Shown here: piece by piece, positions 12,821-21,900 of the stretch | Position numbering within the stretch: the stretch's first letter is position 1 | Layout: each line of letters starts with the position of its first letter | From: Chondrus crispus | Taxonomy: Eukaryota; Rhodophyta; Florideophyceae; Gigartinales; Gigartinaceae | Assembly: GCF_000350225.1 (NCBI RefSeq) | Contig: NW_005179038.1 | Span: forward strand, 141,241 to 205,240 | Direction of reading: 5' to 3' | Length of the DNA: 64,000 bases | The notes under the pieces: model-generated | Database searches by the model: none | What the model was told of the DNA's origin: nothing | What the model saw: only the letters and a program-made list of their open reading frames with translations | Translations under genes and position numbers: made by a program

Positions 12821-13537
12821 CCCACTTTCTCCACTTCACTTATTCCAGCATTCCGCCATCTGCACTATTATTGCATCGCTACGTGTCCTGTGTTGTAATG
12901 CCTCATGCAGCACTGTACTAATGAGCCCTATTCGTCATCCGTGAAACTGCAATGTCACTACAGTACATTGTGTGTATCCCATGACCCCAATGACCACACG
13001 GCCAGATAGGGGACGAGCTCGGCCATCGCGGCCTTCGGCAACGTCTTTCGGGCTTCACCATCGCTCTGTGCTTCTGTCCAGCCCTTAAACACGCCCTTGT
13101 GCTCCCCTTTTCATGTCTTTTTGGGCAGATTGTGCGCTATGAGACTGTACATTGCCTCACAACGCCGCAAGAGAGGTACGACCTGCCTACTGATTTGAGA
13201 CCCGCCCCGTGCTTGACTGATGGTCGGCTTGCCGTTACCAGGTAGAGATACGACCGCTCCTTTTTCTTGTTCTTGCTAAAACATCAAAATACAGCCACTC
13301 ATGAAATGTCCATCAACGGTATCAAGCATAAACGGAAAGACGTAGCGTTATGCGGGTGTGTCCGGAGGCCTATACGGTCTACATCGTCGGGAAAGTAGGC
13401 CATGCTCCTAAAGCTTCACAGTTGCTATGTCTCTTTCCCTCTTTCTAGCAACCGTCTTTTTATGGCTCTTTCCTTCTAACGGCCGCAGTCATTATCTTGC
13501 TCCCGAAAGGCGTCTCCGACCCCGCCTTCACGATGTC

Positions 13538-13546
13538 TATATAAAG
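13538..13546 (+). promoter_or_regulatory. TATA box of the basic RS-rich gene
   Basis: TATATAAAG lies about 130 bp upstream of ATG 13671. The extra distance compared with other genes is accounted for by the CA microsatellite in the leader. Confidence 0.6.
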
Positions 13547-13596
13547 CAGTACTGATGTCTTCTTTCCTTCTTGCCATTCGTCTTACCATCTCCTCT

Positions 13597-13598
<2 letters not shown>

Positions 13599-13642
<44 letters not shown>
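13599..13642. repeat. (CA)22 microsatellite in a 5' leader
   Basis: Uninterrupted CA units lie between the TATA box and the ATG of the 13671 gene. They would be transcribed if that TATA is used. Confidence 0.95.
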
Positions 13643-13643
<1 letters not shown>

Positions 13644-13670
13644 CCAAAGCTTCTTACATCTACGCATAAA

Positions 13671-14357
13671 ATGAGTCGCCACCACGGCTATAAGCTATCC
13701 AACTCAGCGTCCGGAAACGGAACCCGATCAAGATACGCCGGAACGACCGGGGGCACGCTTCCCAGGCCGCCGGACACAGTAATCATGGAGAGGCCCCATG
13801 CTTCTCGACGTTCCAGACCGACTGACGGTAGGGGCTCCAAGAACGGAAAAATGGCCAGGTCGAAGTCCTACACCTCCAGGCACGCTGGAAGGCCTGGGGG
13901 CACGGGACCCATGCCGTCCAGGGAACCCGTGCCATCCGGACGCATGGTCAGGTCACGATCCCACAACGCCTCCAAGTCCGATAGAAAGCCGAGAGGCATG
14001 GGCTCTGCCCTGCCCGACAGGAAGAGCGGATCAAGGTCGCAGCGCCCACGGGGCGCGGGTTCTAGCGGGGCTCGATCGCGCTCGAAGGGCGCGGGAAGGA
14101 GGGCTTCCGGAACTTTGGGAGGCACGCTCCCGAGGCCCCCGGACACTTTGATGAATTCGGATGAAAGGCGATTGGCGACGCGAATGGAAGCGATGAGCGA
14201 CAGGGATAATACTCCTCCCAGGCAGAGGCGCCGCCGAAAGAGCGACTCTCGCCCGCGTCAGCGCGCAAGGAAGGCAAACCCGGACGCCCCCTTTGGTGAA
14301 AAGATTCTCATCGGGCTTTCCAAGTTGTTCCACGGTAGGCCGAAGCCAAAAGAGTGA
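13671..14357 (+). CDS. basic, disordered RS/RP-rich protein of unknown function
   Basis: The frame of 228 codons starts at ATG 13671 and ends TGA. The protein is dominated by Arg, Ser, Gly and Pro with many RS/SR dipeptides and is probably disordered. The motif GGTLPRPPDT occurs twice (residues 27-36 and 150-159), and related Gly-Gly-Thr blocks lie between, so the gene grew by internal repeat. The last 25 residues (from Pro-Asp-Ala-Pro-Phe-Gly-Glu-Lys) can form a short amphipathic helix and look like the most constrained part. A TATA box and leader support a real gene. RS-rich composition suggests nucleic-acid or SR-type protein contacts in the nucleus, but that is only compositional inference. 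No domain family is recognised. The opposite strand is also open, as expected in GC-rich Arg/Pro DNA. Confidence 0.65.
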   Translation: MSRHHGYKLSNSASGNGTRSRYAGTTGGTLPRPPDTVIMERPHASRRSRPTDGRGSKNGKMARSKSYTSRHAGRPGGTGPMPSREPVPSGRMVRSRSHNASKSDRKPRGMGSALPDRKSGSRSQRPRGAGSSGARSRSKGAGRRASGTLGGTLPRPPDTLMNSDERRLATRMEAMSDRDNTPPRQRRRRKSDSRPRQRARKANPDAPFGEKILIGLSKLFHGRPKPKE

Positions 14358-15010
14358 AGAGCTACGGCACAGATAGAATATTTAAGTAAACACGGGTCCC
14401 TTATACCTTAAACTCTTTGTCATTCTCTTACATTCCCTGAAATGGAGAGCGGTGACCACATCGTAGACGCGTAGGCTCCGTCGCGTCACCTGCGAAGGTG
14501 CCAATTGTGTAAGAGCATTATGCTGCATTCAGTGAGGCAGAGGCTTGCGATACGAAGGAGGCGGAGGGGGGCTTCCCGGTTGCAGCAACATGCATAGGCA
14601 AATTGAGCCAATAATAATATTACAACTAAACCAGGGCAGGATTTTTAGCTAACACCAACTTCACGAAGACGCCGAGTCTACCCTATCCTCGACCCCACTT
14701 GCAAACAATTACGCACCTCTCGACCCCGTATATATAGTTGTCGGAACCCGGCCTGCCATCGGTGTACAAGGGGTTGCAGGTGAGTGGTGAGGCGCTACTC
14801 TACGAACACGGTGAATGAGCACAAATGCTCCGGGGACTCAGTCAACCCGTTGTTGCTGTTCTCTCTTTGTTCTCTGAGGCTGTCGATAGACTGCTTGCTT
14901 TCTATCGTCTACTCCACAGTGCTACCGTATGTATTTCTACCTGGGTTGCTAGCCGCCCCTCTGATGCTCGCTCCAGCTGTCATGGTCGTTGCTAACACGT
15001 GCTTGCACTA
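14358..15010. other. gene-free stretch
   Basis: No gene is supported. A TATATATA-like site near 14730 has no adequate ATG frame after it. Confidence 0.5.
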
Positions 15011-15470
15011 GTGTCTATCGGACCATTGTCCTCATGTGAGGACATTTGTCCTCATATGAGGACAGTATTCGACCTATTTTATTCATGACTTCCGCTGCCC
15101 CGGCAAGAAAGAAAATAGTGCTACCGCCACCGTACTTGACTTCTGACATGGGACCAGAAAGAACTTTGTGAGAATTGCAGGTTCTCGGTGGTCGTTTTTA
15201 GATATGTCTGGAAAAGATGCTTTTTTAAAAAACCACCCTAAATCCGCATGTAAAATAACTTTGAAACCAAAAAAGCCAGTTCAGAAAGGCAACTTGGTAC
15301 TCAATCTGCATTATATTCTTAAGCTTTTTGTGCATTCAAAGCTGCTAACCCGGTGTTCTGCAAGATGCTATTGCCGAAAACAAGCACGTTAAATAAATAA
15401 TGATTAAGGTATCTTTTTGAATATTCAATTTAATGTATATATTTTTGCAAAAAAAGAGCCGAGGACAAAA
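15011..15470 (+). mobile_element. MITE family 1, copy A (right end eroded)
   Basis: It begins GTGTCTA and carries paired palindromes around CCTCATATGAGG (here TCCTCATATGAGGA). It aligns by eye along its length with 54781-55282 and 61459-62338: the shared order includes an AAAGATGC/GAAGAAGC-TTTTTT block, AAACCAAAA, a TTCTTA-GTNTTTNTGTG block, GCAAGATGCTATTGCCGA and a TTTAATGTATA-TTTTTGCAAAAAA block. The right terminal repeat is reduced to GAGCCGAGGACAAA. No transposase frame. Confidence 0.8.
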
Positions 15471-16553
15471 TTAATTCCAGATCCGATTTTCTTTGTCGCA
15501 CTTCCAGGGACAGGGAGATGAGAGACAGAGGAGGCAGGGAAAGTTGTCCGTGGTGTCAGGGGTGTGCGGATCAGTCGTTGTGGGGAGATTGTAAGCAGAG
15601 CGCTGATCGAACTCGTCACTGACGGTGGGTGGGTGGCGCGCGTCTGGAAAGGGCATTCCGGGACGCGTAGGCGAGGGACGGCATGCGATTATTGGCAATC
15701 GCGACGTGGCGCGAGAGCTGCTCCGGGTGGGGAGCATGACGGCGTTGCCGTGCGTATCGCCACCGAGTAAAGAGGCGGCCTGCATGGATCGCATCAACCC
15801 CCTGAAGCCTCTCGGCCGCCGGCCAAGAAGACGGCGCGCGGATGTGCAGCTGCCCGGCGGGGGTGCGCGATCAAAACGCGCGGGCGGCCACCTGTTGCGC
15901 GCCGGCGGAGAGGCACGAAGGAGGAGGGGCACGAAGGAGGAGGGGCACGAAGGAGGAGGGGCACGAAGGAGGAAGGGAACGGCAGGGGAACAATTCTCTA
16001 TGTCTGTGCGTTGTGAATGAGAAGATGAAAGCTCAAATTTATGGTAAAATTGGTAAAACATGGAAATTTATAGTCACATTGAAATATATGGTAAAATTGA
16101 AATATATGGTAGAATTGAGGAAAAAAGTTGGCCTCGTTTGCCACTTTTCGTCTCACACGTGTGGACCTGTGCACATGGGAACCTGTGCACGTGTAACCAT
16201 CGCCTCTTAACAGTGTTAAGTGTTTTTTGTTTAGGGGGGTGATCAGGTGCATTTTGGTGGCGACAGACGGGTGAAATTGACTTTTCTGTTGTGAACAGGG
16301 TCCGAATCATGAATTGTTGTTGCAAAAGCGGGGCGAAAGGAGGAAAAACAGCAGCATGATGGACCCGAAAAGCGAGATGTCACCTTCGGATCTCTCTTGT
16401 CGCCCGTCCAAAACAACAAAGTCTAAGCGTGTCGCCGGTATAGTAGTGTAAAATGACCAGTAACCGAGGATTTTAGGGGATCTCAAGCACGACATTTCCA
16501 GAACGAAGGATATTGTGGGGATATCTCAAGCATGTTTCCATAATCTTTTCAAA
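15471..16553. other. intergenic region and possible Gypsy leader
   Basis: It contains a 4 x 16-bp tandem repeat (15913-15976) and an AT-rich patch of ATGGTAAAATTG-like units (about 16038-16110). A 196-codon Pro/Ser-rich minus frame (15471-16061) is largely made by the tandem repeat, and I do not call it. TGGTGGCGACAGACGGG at 16255-16271 could be a tRNA primer-binding site about 300 bp before the first gag-like ATG (16554). This is unproven, since no LTR pair was found. Confidence 0.4.
15913..15976. repeat. 16-bp unit tandem repeat, 4 copies
   Basis: GCACGAAGGAGGAGGG is repeated four times, the last with one change. Confidence 0.95.
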
Positions 16554-16755
16554 ATGCGCGTACTCCCTCAAACTATGGCCCAGGCAATTCGACACCTAGC
16601 CACTGTGGAAGAGGGATTAACATCTCTTTTTGACGCCGTCTACCAGGGGCCAGAAGACCCCTTCCGTTTCGGACACCACTGCCGGGCTACCGGCTGGTGG
16701 GGGAAACCGCGTACAAGTACTGTACGACGCGTTACTCCCGCGATTACAAACCTGG

Positions 16756-18975
16756 ATGGAGGAATTCCTCGCTGAGGAATTACCCCAGGTCGTCCAGGTT
16801 TGTCTCGACCGAACGGTACTCGGGCTGGTGGCGGAGCAAGCGGACGCCACGCTCCGCGCCCTGCTGGACGAGAAGATCGCCCCCCTCGTACGCGACGAGG
16901 TGGTGGCCGCGCTCTCCGCGGAGGAGGACGAATCTCCCACCGCAATGGCTCTAAAGGGAGCTATTAGCTCCGCCGTGGCCATTCGTCTGGCCACGACATT
17001 TACAACCGAAACGGGAGGCGCGGCACCGCCGCCGGCGCCGCGCCATGAAACCGTTCCGGGCTCAAGCAATTATATCGCTGATCCGATCGGCGCCGTACCC
17101 CGGATTGATAGGATGGACCCTCACCCGGAGGGTAGAGCCATCTATCTCCCAACCGTTCACGGTGCTACAGGGAGGACTACAGAAAATGTCCTCCCCATAC
17201 TCGCCGGTACAGGTGACCCCCGCGGGACAGAAAACCGCGTGGGGCTCCCCGAGACAGAAAATCGGGACCCGTACCGGTTGAGCACAAGACGTGCACCCGG
17301 CACGCGCAGAACCGAAGCGGAATACACCCAGTATTCCGACGCAGAAGACTCCCGTCACAGGACGGATGAAAACCGCGAAGAACGCCGCTGGCGACACCGC
17401 GATAACCGCGAGGCACGCCACGGGCGATACCGCGATGCCGGAGGGGGAGGATACCCCTCCGATGACGACCAATCCGGTTCGGAAGGTTCGCGCAGGCGGG
17501 GCCACAGGGCACGCCGCGATAGAAGCCGAGACCGTCACCGGCAAGAACCGTCCGACTCGGAAGACTACAGTACCGAGTCGGGTGAGGAGCGTCGTCGCTC
17601 AAGCAGACACCGCCGGGCTGTGCCAAGGGGCGACGAGCGACGGCCTACGGTAATCAGGCCGCTCAATGACCTGTTTACCAAGGCCGTCAACTACAAGACC
17701 TACCGCCTGGAACGTCGTAGCTCGCGCTACGACTCTACAGTAGCGCGGCACATTAACCGTTACCGGAAGAAACTGGACGTGCAGATGAGGTCCCACACGT
17801 TCAGTGGTCAAGACCCGATTGCGGTATTGAGATTCCTCGCACGCCTCAAGATGGCGTGCGACCACAACGGGATCACCGAGGGAGCCGCCGTGTGGTGCTT
17901 CCAGTTCTACCTCACCGGTCAGGCTCACGCCCTACTCCAGTCCCGTCTCAATGGAAACACCATGGCGGTTGACGTGGAGCGGCGCGAACTGCTCAGGACG
18001 TACCCGCAGGTTGTCAACTTTTTGTTGCGTACCTATGCGACCGATGAGGTAATTTCCGAAGCGGTTGGTGACGTGACCTCCTTCCGTCAAAGTTCGAACA
18101 TGACGGAGGAGGTCTACAGTAACCACCTCTGGGACAAGGCCCTCCGATGCGGTACGGTATTCTCCGACCGGCGGTTGAAGTCCCTATTCGTCGAGGGGTT
18201 ACTTCCCGCCACGTGCGCGCAGGTCCGCAACTACCTTGCTACGCACCCGGATGTGGATTACCAATCCGTGGCTCGATACGCGCAAGCGATCGGGGAAACC
18301 AATCGAGCTTCCCGCCGGCAGGGGATGTCAGCCATGGCATCCCGGGAGCCGTCCGGAGCGGCCAGAAGATTCGAACGTACCGCCAGGACACGGCCCGTGC
18401 TGTCGGTTGAGTCGGCATCCGACATTCCGACAGCTCGAGGATCCGTGGCAGAAGAAATCTTGGCCGTGACGGACCACACCGCGACGCCGAGCCCGTTAAG
18501 CTCGCCGCCGACGAGTTATTACCCGTCGCCGGCAGCCTCGGCATCAGGCGCCGCGGGTCCGCCCGCCAACCCGGGCGATGTGCGCGCAGGACCGTACGGG
18601 AGGCAGGGGCAGAACCCACGGGTTCGGTTCTCCAGTGAGGGATTCCCCGGACCGCCGCCGTGTCGGTTCTGCCTTGGCACTACGCACCGACAAGAGGAGT
18701 GTCCCGTCGTTGCCGATGCGGGCCTGCGGGCCAAGCTTCTGGAGGCACGAGAGGGCAACTACCAGAAGCTACGCATCCGGCAGGGCCTCCGTCTGGGATC
18801 CCCGTTCAACCGCCAGGGGCCGTCCGCTTGGAGAAACCAGCGTCCGACGGCCCCCGCGGGCGTGAACGTGATAGAAGAGCCGCACCACGGCCCTACTGAA
18901 GACCACGTGGTGCAAGCCGCGGAGGAAACCCGCGAAGACCTGCTGCTCTCGGGGGAAGCCGGGGAGGACGCGTAG
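16756..18975 (+). CDS. gag: Gypsy Gag polyprotein (N-terminus uncertain)
   Basis: The frame is open from 16621 to TAG 18973-18975. The first in-frame ATG is 16756 (739 codons from there). Upstream in a different frame an ATG at 16554 leads into a plausible helical segment ending near 16640, so the original start may be separated by a small indel. Order: helical N-terminus; a charged Arg/Glu/Asp and RS/RD-rich disordered tract (about 17280-17640); a capsid-like retrotransposon Gag domain (about 17650-18300, with a Trp-Cys-Phe-Gln-Phe-Tyr-Leu-Thr-Gly core); a Pro/Ser-rich linker; and a zinc knuckle at 18661-18702 with exact Cys-X2-Cys-X4-His-X4-Cys spacing. The tail is acidic. The product would form the cytoplasmic particle and bind RNA. 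Pol follows in the -1 frame with a 76-nt overlap. Confidence 0.8.
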   Translation: MEEFLAEELPQVVQVCLDRTVLGLVAEQADATLRALLDEKIAPLVRDEVVAALSAEEDESPTAMALKGAISSAVAIRLATTFTTETGGAAPPPAPRHETVPGSSNYIADPIGAVPRIDRMDPHPEGRAIYLPTVHGATGRTTENVLPILAGTGDPRGTENRVGLPETENRDPYRLSTRRAPGTRRTEAEYTQYSDAEDSRHRTDENREERRWRHRDNREARHGRYRDAGGGGYPSDDDQSGSEGSRRRGHRARRDRSRDRHRQEPSDSEDYSTESGEERRRSSRHRRAVPRGDERRPTVIRPLNDLFTKAVNYKTYRLERRSSRYDSTVARHINRYRKKLDVQMRSHTFSGQDPIAVLRFLARLKMACDHNGITEGAAVWCFQFYLTGQAHALLQSRLNGNTMAVDVERRELLRTYPQVVNFLLRTYATDEVISEAVGDVTSFRQSSNMTEEVYSNHLWDKALRCGTVFSDRRLKSLFVEGLLPATCAQVRNYLATHPDVDYQSVARYAQAIGETNRASRRQGMSAMASREPSGAARRFERTARTRPVLSVESASDIPTARGSVAEEILAVTDHTATPSPLSSPPTSYYPSPAASASGAAGPPANPGDVRAGPYGRQGQNPRVRFSSEGFPGPPPCRFCLGTTHRQEECPVVADAGLRAKLLEAREGNYQKLRIRQGLRLGSPFNRQGPSAWRNQRPTAPAGVNVIEEPHHGPTEDHVVQAAEETREDLLLSGEAGEDA

Positions 18976-21900
18976 AGGCGACGACGTCTCTCCCCGTGCC
19001 AAGCCTCAGGAGCTCAGGCACCCCCGAACTGGTTGCGCCAGTGGAAGCGCAACCGGGGAACCGAACGGAAATCCGGGCCATCTGCTTCTTCAAGAAGCAG
19101 AATTATAAGGTTTCCGCCACGGTTGGCCAAAAGCAGGCGCTGATGGTCGCCATCACGCCAGTGCTCAACTCAGGAGCCGGCCCGAACCTCATCCATTTGC
19201 GGTGTCTCGCCGAGTCATGGCGACCGTCGATAAAACCGGTTCGGAGCCCAGCGCTCATTGACGCGTCAAACCGCGCAATGAAAGCTCTAGGAGAGATCTC
19301 CTTGTTTGTCCGTATCGGTGAATTTATCGCGCGCATCCCGTTCTTGGTGGTGACGAGCCTTGCCGTGGACTGTATCCTCGGTACGACCTTTTTCGATCGC
19401 CACGTCAAGGCGATCCTCCCACCGCAACGGAAGGTCGTGTTCCACGACGCGCCACCCGTGGCGTTGGTCGGGACAACCCCCTCGACGCACGACCGCAAGA
19501 TGGCCTCGAGGAGTGCGGTGCGACACCTACCGCCGTCGGAAAAACCCGGGCGGAAGCAGGCGGCATTCCCGACCACGACACCGTCACGGAAAATCCGCCT
19601 CGTCAAAGGGGTGACAATCCCCCCGATGACGCAGGCCCTCGTGAGGGCCGCCACGCCGGTAGGGGGTCTATGCTTTTTGCAGAACTCCCCAAAAACCGCG
19701 CACAAGAACCTGACACTCATGGCCCAGGGGGTCATGGACGTGGTCCCCGAAAAACCGTTCTCGGTAATGCTCAGCAACTTCGGGCACCGCCCGGTGCACA
19801 TTCCGAAGCATACCGTGATCGGCCTGGCCCTACCGTCGCCCACTCACATCCTGACCCTTGGCGAGTCGGCCGCGGAAGCGGCCGAAGCTAAGGAAGGGGG
19901 AGGGATATTTAATTCCAAAGTCTCAACCGCAGGGAATGGCGCGGGAGAATCCATCCACAACCGCACGGACAAGGACGTGGCTGAACAAGCCACGCTGCCA
20001 AGGGCGCCCCTCGGGGCGGACGGACCGGATAAATCCGAAGACACCGCCGCCCTTGAGGAGGACCCCAATTCCTGGCGGGAGGACGTCCATATCGGTGCCG
20101 AGGACGAGGAAGTGCGCTCGGAGGTCCTCGAGGTACTGTCCGAATTCAAGGGGATGTGGACCGGCCGGTTGGGAAAAATCGGGGCCACGAAGCACCGGAT
20201 TGAGCTCAAGCCCGGTGCTCGCCCGATTTACCAGGCGCCTTACCGCGCCGGACCAACCGCACGGGAAAAAGAGAAAACGGAGATCGACCGCATGCTCCGG
20301 GCAGGGGTAATCGAACCCGCCACGGCCGAATGGGCAAGCCCCATGGTATTCGTCCCTAAAAAGGATGGTACCATGCCGTTCTGTGTCGACTACAGAAAGC
20401 TCAACGCAGTCACCGTTCGGGATTCCTATCCGTTGCCGAGGATGGACGAGTGCATCGATTCCCTCGGCGACGCTACTGTCTTTACCACGCTGGATTGCAA
20501 CAGCGGGTATTGGCAAGTAGAAATCGCCGAGGAGGACCGCGACAAGACGACGTTCGCGTCGCACTGCGGGTTGTACCGTTTCCTCCGCATGCCGTTCGGT
20601 TTGAAGAATGCCCCCGCGACATTCCAGCGGGCCGTCGACATTATACTGTCGCGGGTAAAATGGGAAACCGCACTAGTGTACCTGGATGATGTTATCATCT
20701 ACTCCAAGACCGTAACGGAACACTTCGCACACGTCCGCGAGGTTCTACGCCTGCTGCGGGATGCGGGTGTGTCGCTGAAGTTGTCAAAGTGCGCTTTCTT
20801 TGACACTTCAGTCACCTACCTGGGACACGTGATTCGACCAGGTAGGCTGGAGGTCGAGCGCCGCAACGTGGTCGCCATCGAGCGCGCTCGACCACCCCAG
20901 AACCAGACGGAATTGCGGTCCTTTTTAGGGATGTGCAATGTCTACCGTCGGTTCGTGAAGGGCTTCGCAAAAATAGCCGCACCGTTAAATCGGAAGACGG
21001 GGAAAAATCAACCGTTCGAGTTCGAGGTACTCACCGATGAGGAATACGAGGCGTTCGTGGAGCTCAAGAAACGCCTCGTGTCACCACCGATTCTCGCGTT
21101 ACCCTGTCACGGAAAGAAGTATACCCTGGATACGGACGCTTGCGCGTACCAAGTCGGCTGCGCCCTGCTACAGGAGCAGCCGAACGGAGACCGTCTACCG
21201 ATCGGGTATTGGAGCCGCGCCCTCACGGACGCGGAGAAGAACTATACAACTACCGAGAAGGAATGCCTCGCTGTCGTCTGGAGTATACTCACGCTTCGAC
21301 CATATCTGTATGGGAACACGTTCGACCTCCGTACGGATCATGAAGCCCTCCGATGGGTCCTCAACCTGGCGGATAGCTCCGGCCGGCTAGCGCGCTGGCG
21401 TCTCCGCCTAGCCGAGTACGACTACGACGTACAGTACCGGCTGGGTATCAAGCATCAACTCGCAGATGGCGTATCACGCCTCCGAGTTGAGGGCGCAAAT
21501 TCCAAACCGGTCGACGACGAGGTCCCGTGTTTCGCGGTACAATGGCGAGAGGAGGATCATAACCCCGGCCAAGGTACCGTACACTGGGAGACCCCCGTCG
21601 ACCCGGGGAGAGCTGAGCACGCGTTCGCGGTTATACCCGAAGAACGCGACGTCTCATCCGTAACGGTAGAAGAGTTCCTTCGAGAACAGGCCGAGGACCC
21701 CTTCTGTAGGGCGGCCGCCGAGACCGTGGGGAATCCGGACTCGCGCTACGACGTTGACCGATACGGGTTCGTCGTCCGCAAGTCCCCCCTCGATGGGACC
21801 CTGCAGCGGGTTGTACCGAAACGGCTCAGGGCGAAGATATTGTACCTCGCCCATCATCCCCGCCTGGCAGGACACCCGGGCGGTACGAGGATGTATTATA

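Larger units (their letters stand above)
5594..13537. other. long gene-free, repeat-bearing region
   Basis: I find no supported gene in about 8 kb. It contains a 35-bp direct repeat (7127/7316), a GT microsatellite, hairpins at 8523 and 12346, two members of a dispersed repeat (about 8260-8430 and 12660-12820), and many TACTGTA/TACAGTA words. Open frames of 60-190 codons are present on both strands without ATG, domain or promoter support. Confidence 0.5.

Noticed and set aside
15471-16061. Minus-strand 196-codon Pro/Ser-rich frame
   Set aside because: Much of it is the 16-bp tandem repeat in translation, and it runs to the edge of a MITE; nothing family-like is seen.
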